Shown piece after piece: positions 10,326-21,470 of a stretch of 64,000 nt of DNA. The position numbers and the translations under genes were made by a program. Below the pieces are notes generated by a model, which saw only the letters and a list, made by a program, of their open reading frames with translations, was not told the DNA's origin and searched no databases. The stretch lies in the NCBI GenBank assembly GCA_051453625.1, contig JBOZIK010000001.1, positions 157,330,443 to 157,394,442 of the forward strand, read 5' to 3'. The stretch's first letter is position 1. Every line of letters starts with the position of its first letter. Source of the stretch: Welwitschia mirabilis. Its lineage: Eukaryota; Gnetophyta; Gnetopsida; Welwitschiales.

Positions 10326-11775
10326 TGTAGGATCGATAACCCTAAAGGGGGAGGGAATAAATAGGATTTTAAAAATTATTTAAATAACTTCACAATATTA
10401 ACTTTACTTAAAAAGAATCACTAAAAAATTGTGCAAGAAAACTGAATCCATTCTAAAAAATAAAATAACAAAAAGCACAAAATTACTAATAAGAAGCACA
10501 TAAGATATATAGTGGTTCGAAAAACCCCCTTACTCCACTCTCAATAAGTAACTCCTATTCAAACCTAATCCAGATCTCTGTTAAAATCTTTCTAAGTATT
10601 CCAGGTTCACCTGTAACCTTTATAAGCAGACTTTTTTGAAGGCTCAGTTTCAACCTTTTAGAAGAAGGCATAGTAGTGACAATGTTATGCTTAAATGCAT
10701 AAGTATCACTTGATCTTTGGCTCAAGAATAACATTAAATAACTTCTTCAGAAGATGGTATAATCAGTAATCATAGAGTACAATAGATTCGATCAAGTATG
10801 AAAAGATACCAACAGTTCTTGATTTATCTTTAGTCAGGAATGAGATGCCAATGAGTATAATAATTGATTTCTAAAAAGGTTAAAAAAAAGTTCTACAGTG
10901 ATTTTGACTCTTAGCCATATATAGTGAAAGAATTTTAGGGTTTTTACAAGTCAAAATATCTTCCAATAGATATAAAATAGTTACATAACAGCAATAAACT
11001 ATATGTTTTTATTCCAACCAATCAACCCCTTAAGAGTTCGGTTGATCCCATATGGTGTCATCACTTAAATCAGTCGCCCTTATGTCCTTCTGGTCGACCG
11101 TTGTTTTTTGTAGCTCCATGTTCAGTCAACCCCTTAGGGTCCGATTGACTGCTCATCCAATCACTTGCATATCTATCTGGTCATCCCCTTAGTCAAAAAA
11201 AAATCCAACACGGTTTTCTGCTTTAGGCCTGGTTGACACCGTAAAAGTCAAGTCGACTTCTTGTTAATAAAAGGGTGAATGCATCTCCAGGTCTGGTCAA
11301 CCCCTCAGTAATTTAGTCAACCCCTTGGTGTTTGATATGAAGTAATACTACTTGAGTGCTCAGGTCTGCTTGACTCTTTGGATATCTGATCAAACCCTTA
11401 CCAATCAATTAAGAAGTATTAATGCTCAGTTGTGTAGGTTCGGTCGACCCCTCAGGTATCCGATTAACCCCTTAACAATTAGTTAAAAAGCACTAATGCT
11501 CAGGTTCACAGGGCTAGTTGACCCCTCAGAAGTCCAGTCAATCCCTCTAAATTCAATTCATTTTTGTGTATTTGCTTCAAGTATGGTCGACTCCTTAGAA
11601 GTCTGGTAGACGCCTTAGAAGGGTATCAAAACTTGATAGGTTTTAGGATCAAAATGTAACAACATTACTTTAGCTTTTGACCTATAATGATCAATATTTT
11701 CTACACAAGATACAAGAAGTTTTGCTACACAGAAAACATTAGTTTGACATTAATTGGCAAATAATAATTCAAAAT
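10326..11775 (-). repeat. Copia A 5' LTR (about 1.45 kb)
   Basis: Read on the minus strand it starts near TTTTGAATTATTATTTGCC, matching the TGTTAGATTATGTTTTGCC start of the LTR at 1665, and ends CGATCCTACA next to the PBS. It contains the GGTCGACC-type array at 10985-11610 and about two 33-bp units at 10595-10665. Its outer end lies inside a Gypsy G1 LTR. Confidence 0.88.
10985..11610 (-). repeat. GGTCGACC-type motif array in the Copia A LTR
   Basis: On the plus strand the array reads as variants of GGTYGACCCCT (for example 11028, 11089, 11135, 11293, 11441, 11515, 11587). It is the inverted counterpart of the array at 1820-2431. Confidence 0.75.
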
Positions 11776-11782
11776 TTTGTAC

Positions 11783-12195
11783 CCTCCTCAAATAGTAAAA
11801 TATTTATATCTTCTTCAATCTATAGTAAAATATTTATATCTTCTTCAATCTATAATTTGGCCAATATTTGTTAATATTTATATATCAGAGCTAAGTATTA
11901 CATGCTAGAATAATGGATTTCTCTAAACCAAATTTATAATCTCATTATTACCTTCTTAGTTTAAACTTGTTAAGTAATTTAATCTTGGTCTCTTTTTATC
12001 TATATTAAAGGATCTTTATCTAGTTGCAATTTAGTTGTGACTATTCTAACTTTAATTTAAGGACTCTAATGAATTTAGTACTTTGTTTCATGCCCTTACT
12101 ACCAAATATAAACTTAGATTTAATTTGGCTTTATTATTCTTAATCTTTAAAGAAGTTAAGTAACCAATATTAGTGATCAGATTGTGAACTTTACA
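11783..12195 (+). repeat. Gypsy G1 5' LTR, right-hand part
   Basis: About 390 bases match 25470-25858 in the same orientation. Both copies share CCTCAAATA at the left, CTTGTTAAGTAATTTAATCT in the middle and ACTTTACA at the right end. The left part of this LTR is missing because Copia A's LTR begins here. A 30-bp segment (ATAGTAAAATATTTATATCT...) is tandemly duplicated at about 11791-11850. The right end is followed after three bases by a PBS, so this is a 5' LTR. Confidence 0.8.
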
Positions 12196-12198
12196 TTT

Positions 12199-12210
12199 TA
12201 GTATTAAAGC
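12199..12210 (+). promoter_or_regulatory. Gypsy G1 primer-binding site, decayed
   Basis: TAGTATTAAAGC followed by ATAGGT. Compared with TGGTATCAGAGC it differs at three positions, all G-to-A or C-to-T. The context ...GAGCATAGGT is usual after the LTR of plant Gypsy elements. Confidence 0.8.
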
Positions 12211-12251
12211 ATAGGTTTGTAATGTGCATAGTTTGATTTTTTACAGGATCA

Positions 12252-13180
12252 TTGTGGCCTCAAGGAGAGAAGTAAACCCATCAATTGAAGTTAAAACATT
12301 AGTGAATGTTATTAGAAACTTAGAGGATGAGCTTCATGAGTGAAGAAATGGCAAGAAAAATGGTTACTTCTTTAGAAAGATGATGATGCAATTTAAGAGG
12401 ACAAACCCTTCAACTTTTGTAAGTGTTTATGATGCAACAAATTCAGAAGCTTGATTGATATCTATACAAAAGGAGTCAGAACTATTTAATTTCATTATAG
12501 AAAAAAAGGCAATGTTAGCAACTCATCAACTTATTAAAGGAGCAGCTTTATAGTGGAATGCAAAAAGACTTCAAGCATTGTTTTTAGTGCATATGTCATG
12601 GGAAAAATTTAAAAGAAGATTTAGATGTAGATATATCTCTAAATTTTTCAAAAACGTGGAAGTAGATGAATATGAGCATAAATTTATAAAAATTTTGAGA
12701 TATGTTCCTAAATTAGCAGATAGTTAAGAAGTGAAAGTCAGAAGATTTGTGGCTGGTTTGTATCCGGTGATTCAAAATAAAATTAAACTATCTTAACCAA
12801 AAGCTATTATAGAGGCATTAGAAAAGATTAGAATTAGTGAGAAGTCTTGGACCATGAATAAACAACTTAAAGAGACAAGGAGAATGTCTTAAGATACTAG
12901 AGGAATGCAACCATGAAAGAAACCATTCAATAGAAACATAGGTATAGTCAAAGGAAGAGGCAGAGTAAATATGACTATAGTTAATACCAAGGAAATGCAT
13001 CAACTATAAGAAAGAATGAAAGCTCAACCAACTAGACAAACAGATAGATTTATCAGTCCACTAAGATGATCAATCTATTAAAAATGCAACCAAGAATTTC
13101 AAGAACATAAGGAGTTTTTTATTTCAGGGACCTCGTTATGTCAAGAATTATCATAAAAGGAAGAAACAAAAAGTAGCTAT
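12252..13180 (+). pseudogene. Gypsy G1 gag
   Basis: A plus-strand frame with stops starts at GTG (probably a mutated ATG) as ASRREVNPS. It carries the Ty3/gypsy gag core: NPSTFVSVYDATNSEA, ATHQLIKGAAL, WEKFKRRFR, VRRFVAGLYPVIQNKI. The usual tryptophans in the core are stop codons (TAG/TGA), consistent with G-to-A change. A basic tail (KGRGR) and a decayed zinc-knuckle stretch follow to about 13180. Not functional. Confidence 0.85.
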
Positions 13181-13239
13181 AATAAATGTTAGGAAGTTGT
13201 ATTCCTTGGTCTTTAAGAAAAATAGTTAACTAGAAATGA

Positions 13240-13480
13240 TATTAAAAATTATAGGTACTTTGTTAAAGCTCCTTGTAAAAATTTTAATTGATCCAAATGC
13301 ATCCGATTCTTTTATTTCATACTTAATAACTAGAAAGATGTTTTTAGAAATTAAAAATGTCAATTAGATAATAGTAGAACCCTTTGATGATAGTCAAATT
13401 AAAATGATTAGAGAAATTCCTATGTGCGCATTACATATTAATGAATATAATTTCAAAGTACAACTATTAGTATTGAAAAT
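13240..13480 (+). pseudogene. Gypsy G1 protease
   Basis: ILIDPNASDSFIS corresponds to the retropepsin active-site segment of plant Gypsy Pol (normally with D-S/T-G at the catalytic site). Here the DSG triad reads DPN, so the catalytic signature is destroyed. It lies between gag and RT as expected. Confidence 0.75.
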
Positions 13481-13689
13481 CCAGGAATGAATTGATTGCA
13501 AGAAAATAAAGCACAAATAGATTGCTAACACAAGAAGGTTATAGTATTAGATTCAAAAGGAGAAAGAGTGTATTTCCCAATTGTATTAAAACCTTTTATC
13601 AGAAAAAATAATTAGGGGTAATCAATTGAAAAAGAAAGTTTGACATGGACATGCTTTGGAAATTATTAAATTTTATTTCTCTTTCTAAA

Positions 13690-14140
13690 GCAAGCTAAAT
13701 ATTTCATATATTCTAGTAGTGTAGGAATTTTTAGATGTCTTACCTAAGGAGCTACTAGGATGTCCTCTAAGAAGAGAGGAAGACTTCCAAATAACTCTTA
13801 TGTAAGGATCAACACCTATCATAAAGGCATCATATAGAATGCTTGCCGTTGAATTGGTGAAGTTAAAAACTCAGTTAAAAATACCTTTGGATAAAGGGTT
13901 GACTAGATTAATAATTTTACCCTGGGATGCACTAGTATTATTTGTTAAAAGAAAGGATGTAGGATTAAGCTATGTGTGGATTATAGATTGCTAAATAGGA
14001 TAACAATAAAAAAATAGTTACCCATTAACTAGAATTAATGATTTATTTTATCAACTAAAGTTTGTTAAGTTTCTCTCAAAAATTGATCTCAAATCAAGAT
14101 ACCATCAATTTAGAATCAAGGAAAAAGATATTTTTTAATG
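13690..14140 (+). pseudogene. Gypsy G1 reverse transcriptase, N-terminal part only
   Basis: Recognisable N-terminal RT segments: PKELLGCPLRRE-like, [53 protein letters not shown]. The frame is lost at 14140, exactly where the LTR of Copia B begins, before the YLDD-type catalytic motif. The remainder of G1 pol is not seen on the far side of Copia B. Confidence 0.85.
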
Positions 14141-14144
14141 ACCG

Positions 14145-15566
14145 TTGAACTTAGAGGGTAGAAGTAAATGAGGTGCACCAAAATAAATTTAGTTTAAGGA
14201 AAATTAAAAATTGTATAATAAACACCTTAGTGGATTAATGTGGTTCCCTAACCTGGGTACGTTCACACACAGAGGGTAGCTTCTTCTCACATCTCTGGAT
14301 ATTCTTAACCTGTAAACATAGTGCTTTTGAAGCACCACTAATCTTACATATAATTTGAGATGCTTCTCTTAAGGTAATATTTTTTTTCCCTTAGGGATAT
14401 TCAACAAAGTAATAATATAAATGTACTTACAAGCACTTATAGAAGCACATCTATACAAGGGTCATCCTATAATTTGGAAACCTTAATAAGGGTTCTATGA
14501 TAGAGAATAAAAAATGAGCTATAATAAGAGCATTTAAAAATATAATAGTCCTATAATTTAAGTTCTAATAAATAACGATAATAGATGAAATAAGAAGCCT
14601 AAAAAGATGTGTTTTTGATGAAGTGCTTGAGTTCTTCCTTGTTGTTATTACTCATGATTGTCAAATATCTGAGTGATGTAGCTTTATGAGATTCAATGAT
14701 CAAATGATATATTTATCAGATAGTTCCTTATGAAAGATAGCTAAAATCTTCCTATGTAGTACCAATCACCCATGTGTTTATGTATCATGATATGCATACT
14801 TTTTCTTCTATCTTTGTCCCCTTTTATACTTTTGATGTTCTTCTAACTCTTGTCCTAGAAAGAGAGCCATTTGAGAGACATGACCACTGTAAAATGGATA
14901 AAAATGGTTGAGAATTTGGGATAGACCTCTTCAAAATGGTATATGCCTCTTGTCAGGTAGACATCTTTAACATGGAAGATGTTTCTAGTCAAATTTCCTA
15001 GATTCTGGTAAAAATTAAATTACAGTTTCTCTAATCCTTAGTGATCATGAATCTAAGATGTAAAAATTGATTGATTCACTTAGATGTAGATAATTCATCA
15101 AAATACCTTTTATTTCTATCAACTCTTCTAGTTTAATATAGACATCTTTAGCTATGTAGATGTATTCTAACAGTCAAAGCAACATAGATGTCTTTAATGT
15201 GATAGATGTTTTTCACCTGCGGTAGGTTTTTGATTTAGTATAGATGTCTTTATTAAGATAAACATATTTATCTATGATGAATTCTAGTTTATCTTAGACA
15301 TCTTTGATGCAGTAAACATCTTTCCCATAGATGTCTTCAAATGTACAAATGCCTCTCCCATAGACGTCTTCAACTATGCAGATGTCTTTAGTCAGTTGTG
15401 ATTTAGTATTTATGAAATCTAAGCTAAACTTTCTGTGTACTATAAACTTTAAGATTTAACTTTTATTGGTACTTTTCATGATTTGATGTTCTTCAATTTG
15501 ACCTATTTACATAATAAGCATAATACATTTGACAAGTGGAATCATCAAACTTGATTTTTACTAACA
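14145..15566 (-). repeat. Copia B 3' LTR (about 1.4 kb)
   Basis: The minus strand starts TGTTAGTAAAAATCAAG right after the polypurine tract and ends ...CTTCTACCCTCTAAGTTCA at 14145. The stretch GGTTCCCTAACC...GTACGTTCACACACA near 14250 is of the kind found near plant Copia LTR tails. It is inserted in the RT of Gypsy G1. A degenerate AGATGTCTTTA-type array occupies about 14930-15400. Confidence 0.8.
14930..15400 (-). repeat. AGATGTCTTTA-type motif array in the Copia B LTR
   Basis: At least ten plus-strand variants of (T)AGAYGTCTTYAA or its partner GACATCTTTA recur, for example near 14963, 15143, 15187, 15241, 15300, 15335 and 15361. A second cluster lies at 18170-18310, outside the recognised LTR. 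Confidence 0.7.
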
Positions 15567-15585
15567 ATCTGCCTCTTTTTGATGA
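15567..15585 (-). promoter_or_regulatory. Copia B polypurine tract
   Basis: On the minus strand ATCATCAAAAAGAGGCAGAT immediately precedes the LTR start TGTTAG. ATCA(A)AAAGGGGGAGATTGTTAG is the usual form of this junction in plant Copia elements; the G run here is decayed. Confidence 0.75.
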
Positions 15586-16369
15586 TGTATAAAACTTAGC
15601 AAATCTCATTAGTGTACTCATACTATATCAACTAAATTGATATAGTTTAGTTTAAGAGAATACATAATTTATTACATGAGACATAATATGAATTTCAACA
15701 ATTTTGAAAATATTAATTAACCACACAAAGAGACTTGCAGAGTTGTAAATAAGGAAAGCACATAAGCATTAAGTAACTACATTTAAAAAATAACAATAGT
15801 CAATAACTGATCATCTAAAGTGTGAAAATAATAGTAAAAATGATAACAGATAATATCATAACATGAAATATGTGCTAACAAGAGTAAAAATAATAACAAA
15901 TAATGTGAGTTATATGTAAAAAATTGATCATCAACAATGATGCCAGTTATAGGAAGTCTAATCCATTTATTTCAAGACCATATCCTCTAGGCTCATACAG
16001 GATGTCCAAGATGATTTTCCTTTTTTGCTTATCTTCTCCATATTTTTAGATAGCGTACAATAAGAAGCTAATCACTAAGAGCTAAGTCAGTAGTGTACTA
16101 TGTACCATCTCCTACATCATCGCTATCATCATCACTATCTCATGTGATGAAGGTTTAAATGGTGTATGATGAGGAATATGTGGATAAAGGTGTGTATTGT
16201 TTCCTAGATGGTCACTAAGATGGCTCACCAAGGCCCTGAGAAACAAATCTCCTCATACATGAATATGTATAAGGGGTAATCGAAGTGCCACAAAAACTAC
16301 CAATGGCAGTCTTATCAAAGGATGGTGGTAAAGCTGTAATGAGAGTGGAACATCAATTGATTCTATGAA
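15586..16369. other. Copia B spacer between extra ORF and 3' LTR
   Basis: AT-rich minus-strand tail of the element, without a sustained frame. Low-complexity GATGATG and TGATGGTG stretches at 16120-16420 probably belong to the decayed C-terminal part of the extra ORF. Confidence 0.4.
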
Positions 16370-17751
16370 AGGTGGTGATGGAGATGGAATGCGAGGTAGT
16401 GATGATGGACAAGGGGGCAATGAAGGCTATGTAGGATGGTAAATGAGTAGTTTTTGATAAGGCCTATGAAAGATGAAGGGCTAAATATCAAAGCTCTTTG
16501 AGTCTCCTTGTTGCTCCTCCTATATCTATGTCAGAGCTTGGTGCTCCCCCTTTGCCTCTGATAGTGCTTGGTGCTTCTCTTGTATCTATGCCTCCTCCCC
16601 TATATACTTTGAAGAATTATTATCTTCTGCATATCCTAAGTCATATCTTATAGCATGGGGTGGTGGAGGTGTTTCTACCTCTGATTCCTTCTCAAAATCA
16701 ATCTAAGTAGGAGTTACCATGGATTTCCAACTACTTGTAGGAGCATCTCTTTTACTAGCCATGGATTAATGCTTCTTAAACCTCAATAGGTTACATCCAA
16801 TCTTGTTTATTGTTTTTGTAATAGCCTTTAGACCCTTCTTCACCGATCATAAACCATGAAATGCTATAAAGTAAAAGCAATGAAACTGTGATTTAGATGG
16901 TCTTTTGCTTATGCCTTTACTAGCTAGCATTGGTACACACCATTTCTTACTAAATTATAAAAGAGGATTTTTAGGTCAAATAAGATTCACCTATGGCACT
17001 AAAATACTAGCACTATTGATAAACATACTAACCAAGAAGGGTGCCTAAAATTTTGACCCTTTCAAAATAAAGTAATACTGTCCATACATAGAATAAAACT
17101 AAGCTCAATCTTCAACCCAATAAGAAGATAATAAACTACAAATATTTGCATTGGATTAAAATAGCTATAGCTACCACCCTGCACAAGTGTGTTATAGAAT
17201 GTAATTAAACCTAAGATGGAGGCATGTGATACCATATCTTTACATTCTATATTCTCATAAAAATTCATTTTGGATTGCCCAAAAAGCACATTGCTCATCG
17301 AACATTATGAAATACTAGTAGAGCGGCAAGTAAAAATATCTTTAAAATAATGTATATATAACTATGGAAGCTCCAAATCATCAATATTAAGCATGACATT
17401 TACAAAACTGGATATGAGAAATAAAGAAGTACCTCATACTTGTATTTGGAAAGTCCTAGTATAGTCATTAATCTCATGTATGTCAGCATAAGATTCTCTG
17501 ACAATGGTGTCTGGAATGCCCTGGTTCAATTCAACTATCATGTCCCAACCAACATGTGAAAAATATGCAAGAAGCTAATATTTTCTATACTTTTGGAAGC
17601 CAAGAGTTCATTCTGCAATGTTGGAGTTTTTGGTATAAGTTTTAAAACATTTGACAGTAGACTCATGATAAAACTAAGGCTCATACTATGATCTGTATCA
17701 TTTTATGGCTAGTTCTTTTCCCTTAAAGGTACTAGAGGACTTTCTTCTCAT
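16370..17751 (-). pseudogene. Copia B extra 3' ORF (plant-transposon-protein-like), decayed
   Basis: The minus strand starts with ATG at 17751 (MRRKSSSTFKGKELA). With scattered stops it continues through FYHESTVKCFKTYTK, FSHVGWDMIVELN, IPDTIVRESYADIHEI, the open segment 17298-17062 (ILGLITFYNTLVQGGSYSYF, IFVVYYLLIGLKIEL) and a serine/proline-rich, acidic C-terminal region down to about 16370. It resembles, from memory, the putative plant transposon protein family sometimes carried downstream of Copia or Gypsy pol. The homologous position in Copia 0 holds a related ORF. Some authors call such ORFs env-like, but I see no clear signal peptide or fusion features. Non-functional here. Confidence 0.6.
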
Positions 17752-18499
17752 CACGTTTGAAGAATATATACAAGAACTAAATTGGCAACAACCAAAATAT
17801 GAAAGAATCATAAAAAAGAGCACTTGTATGAGAAAAGAGCACCTATTGTACTGGCTGTGATAATGTCTTTCAAATCCAAGACATCTTTATTAAGAGATCT
17901 AAGAAAAATAGGCTGGAAAAGAGCTCTGAGAAGGATACCTAAGGAGTGAACTATTGAAAATAATAGATGGTAGCCCCTTTTTAAAATAAATAGTGTTAAA
18001 AACCTTGTTTTTTGGTGCATTTTGTATTCACATTACAGTTCTTGAAAGACATATACCAACTAAAAAACTTCTAAAATGATAAAAGTAAACATCTACATTG
18101 ATCAAACATGTCTTATGTTAACAAATTTATAAGTTGCTCTACATACTATAAAGATGTATACCTATTCAAAGATGTCTATTTTAAAAATATGAAAATGTAC
18201 TTTACCTTTTAAATATGACTAAAATATAAAGATGTCTACTTGATAGATGTCTACAAAACTGAAGATGTCTTTATGATAAATGCCTTCCACTGAAAGAAGT
18301 CTTCCCTGAAAGATGAAAAACTTTAAAATTTTCTACAACTAATATCATGATAAAAGTATGACAGCTAAAGTATAAAAAGTAAGATGCACATAATTTACTA
18401 TTTTATGGTCTAACTATAATCTCAACTCATAGAATATAATAACATGGAGTCGAGATTTTAAGGGTAGTTACCTAATGACTTACTTAATTGGGCAAAGAC
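17752..18499. other. Copia B spacer between pol and extra ORF
   Basis: Non-coding on both strands. It holds a cluster of AGATGTCT motifs (about 18170-18310) like those of the Copia B LTR. Either an LTR fragment is inserted here or the motif belongs to the spacer. Confidence 0.45.
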
Positions 18500-19310
18500 T
18501 AATCCCTAAGTTCGTACACAATTTAACAAACATGTTATCACTTTGTAGTTTAGTGAAGACATTAGCAAGTTAATCATCTGTATTAATGTATTATAACATA
18601 ATGTCCTTAATTTGTACATACTCTCTAAGAAAATAATATTTAACCTTGATATGTTTGATTCTTGAATGCTGTGTTGGATTCTTCAAGATGTTGATAAGAC
18701 TTTTTTTATCATAAAAGATGGGAATTCTCTCCAAGGATAGTCCAAAATATTTTAAAGTCTACTTCATCCAAAGTAGCTAAGCATAACAACTTCCAGTAGC
18801 AATGTATTTAGCCTTAGTAGTAGAGACAACATTAAGTTTTGCTATTTACAACTCCAAGATACTAGAAATTGCCCAAGCAAGAAGCCTGTTCTACTTGTAC
18901 TCCTTCTATCAGAATACTCAACTAGATTAAGGCAAGAGTCCTTTGAATACCAAAGGCTCTAATTGGTAGTATCTTTTAGATAGTAAAAGATTCTTTTAAC
19001 TATCATAAGATATGATTCTCTAGGACCACTTTGATAGCGACAAAAATACCTACACTTAAAATGATATCAGATCTACTAACAGTAAGATATAATAAACTAT
19101 TGATCATATCTTTGTACAACTTCTGGTTAATCTTCTTATCATGCTTATCTTTGTCTAGTTTTGTGCTTTGATTCATTGGAATATCTTTGACCTTATAATC
19201 CTATAAACATACCTGTAGAAAAGTTTTGATATATTTAGTTTAAGAAATGAATGTACCTTGTTTGTGTTGCATTACTTGAAGCCCCAAAAAGTTTCTCATT
19301 TCTTCCGTGA
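18500..19310 (-). pseudogene. Copia B RNase H and C-terminal RT region
   Basis: The minus strand encodes, through stops and shifts, NIPMNQSTKLDKDK-like, YKDMINSLLYLTVSRSDIIL, RESYLMIVKRIFYYLK, RSRTG/ANFWLWS-like and AKYIATGSCYA segments of the Ty1/copia RT tail and RNase H. The order and spacing match Copia A RNase H. No intact frame. Confidence 0.75.
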
Positions 19311-20280
19311 GACTCATTTCAAATTCATCTTACATAATCTTGACAAACTTCTTATGTAATAATGTCTTAGTATCTCCAAAAATAATATCATCTACATAGA
19401 TTTGTACAAGGGTAAAATTCTTACCATCCTTTTTAATAAATAATGTAATATTGAATCTACCTCTTTTGAATCTGTTTCATATTAGATGATCTAATAATTT
19501 CTCCTACCAAGCTCTAGGTACTTGTTTGATACCATAAAGAGCCTTTTTTACCTTATAAACATAGTCTAGTTTATGAGAATTCATAAATATTTTAGGTTGC
19601 TTAACATATACTTCCTCTTGAAGTACTCTATTTAAAAAGGTACTTTTAACATCCATATGATAGGGTTTGGATTCTTTGATACAAGCAAAAGATAAAAGCA
19701 TTCTATGGACTCCATACAAGCTACTAGTGCAAAGGTTTCTTCAAAGTCTATGCCTTCTTATTAATTATACCCTTTAGCTACTAATCTTGTTTTTTTTTGA
19801 TAATATTACCAATTTCATCTATTCTATTTTTAAAATCCATTTTATATCAATAATAGATCTATTAGATGGTCTTGGAGTGAGTTTCAAAACATCACATCTT
19901 TTAAACTGATTAAGCTTTTCTTGCATTACTAGCATCCAATGTTCATCACTTTCTGCTTCATTGAAAGTTTTAGGTATTACCTATGAGATCTATGCTACAA
20001 ATCCACAGAATTCCTTAGTAAAGCTTTGAGCTTAAATGCCACTATATGAACTGCCTATTATGTTGCTTGTAAAGTGATTTCTCTTTAGCTTAATCATGTT
20101 TGAAGAATTTTCCTTATCCATTTCTTCTTCTTTCTCTTTCGTATTGTTTGATTGAATTTGAGAATGACTAGACAACTGATCAAGCTGTATAGAAATATAG
20201 TCATGTTGCATAGGAATAGAAGTTGAATCAGTATCATTTATTTTAACATGTATAGTTTCTTCTACTACATGAGTTCTATT
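19311..20280 (-). pseudogene. Copia B reverse transcriptase
   Basis: 19719-19504 is open on the minus strand with LLSFACIKESKPYHMDVKS, LQEEVYVKQP and KALYGIKQVPRAW. Just downstream, LVQIYVDDIIF (about 19380-19405) keeps the YVDD catalytic motif. The N-terminal RT region (about 19760-20000) is decayed. Same lineage as Copia A but a separate family, as judged by the LTR. Confidence 0.85.
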
Positions 20281-21140
20281 GTTGAATACTCGTTAGGCTT
20301 TACCGGCTATGGAATAACCTAGAAAAATGCCATTGCCAACTTTAGAATTAAATTTTCTTAGCTTATTATTTTCATTTAAGATAAAACATTTTGATCCAAA
20401 TATATAAAAATAAGTTATAGATGGTTTTATATCAGATCATAGTTCATATGAAGTTTTTGAAGTGAAACGTATTACTAAAACTTGATTGGAAATGTAACAT
20501 GCATTATTGATGGTTTCTACTTAAAAATGATAAGGAACTTGTTTATCATGCATTATTATCCTTGACATTTCATTTAGAACTTTATTTTTCCCTTTGGTTA
20601 ACTCCATTTTGTTGTAGAGTTACTAATATAGAGAATTGATGAAGAATACCAAGCTATTTACAAAAATATCTATACTTTGCATTTTTAAATTCTGTATCAT
20701 TATTGCTTCTTATTGTCTTGATCTTATATCCTTTTTGGTTCTCTAACCTAATATACAGCTTAGAGAAAATGTTAAATGCCTCATCTTATTTGTAAGGAAG
20801 GCTACCTATGTAAAATAAGAGTAATTTTCAATAGTAGTTAGATAATATTTTTTCTTACCGAGAATTTTTATAGGAGATGGACCAACAATATTAAGACACA
20901 AAAGCTCTAAAGGACGTTTAGTTGTGATATTATTTTTGCTTTCCTTTTTGGCATGCTTCACAAACTTGATTATCAAGGCTTTGCAACTTAGGAAGTCCTC
21001 TTATCATTCCCTTGTGAACAAGATTTTTAACAAGTCTTTGTTCACATGTCCAAGCTTCTTGTGCCATAGCTTTATTTCACCTGTAGTACTCAATAAACAC
21101 TTGATTTCCTTCTTAGAAATGTCTTGCAAAGTAGTGATGT
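20281..21140 (-). pseudogene. Copia B integrase
   Basis: Decayed minus-strand integrase. The zinc-binding part sits near 20950-21100, where the plus strand reads 'catgtccaagcttcttgtgcc' (an LWHKKLGHV-like segment on the minus strand), and the core around 20590-20900. Position between GAG-pre-integrase and RT supports the call. Stops throughout. Confidence 0.7.
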
Positions 21141-21145
21141 GAACA

Positions 21146-21470
21146 TTATATTTTTTTAATTCTGGCAAATAAGACTTTAGTTAAATTATGTTTTTTGATA
21201 ACATAATCATCTTTGGTAAAAGTGACAAAACAATTTGCATTGCATAGCTGACTAACACTTAGAAGATTATGTTGTAATCCTTCTATAAAGAAAACAACTT
21301 TTACCTTAAGTAGTTCACCTCCTCTAATGGTTTTAATACCTCTAATAGGTGCTTCTATATTATCGGTATAGGTGATCACTCCTTTATCTTGATTTATCAA
21401 AGTGGTAAAGCTAGATTTGTCTCTAGTGATATGCCTTGAAATCCACTTTCAATATGCTAGGCATGTTTCT
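21146..21470 (-). pseudogene. Copia B protease end and GAG-pre-integrase
   Basis: 21400-21146 is open on the minus strand (84 codons) with IKTIRGGELLKVKVVFFIEGL and QHNLLSVSQLCN, the GAG-pre-integrase signature. Upstream at about 21450 the protease active site reads ESGF where DSGC is usual, so the catalytic aspartate is lost. Confidence 0.8.

Noticed and set aside
11776-11790. Polypurine-like GAGGAGGGTAC just outside the Copia A LTR (would make it a 3' LTR)
   Set aside because: The same stretch aligns with the interior of the Gypsy G1 LTR at 25465-25480, so it is target DNA; the PBS shows this is a 5' LTR.
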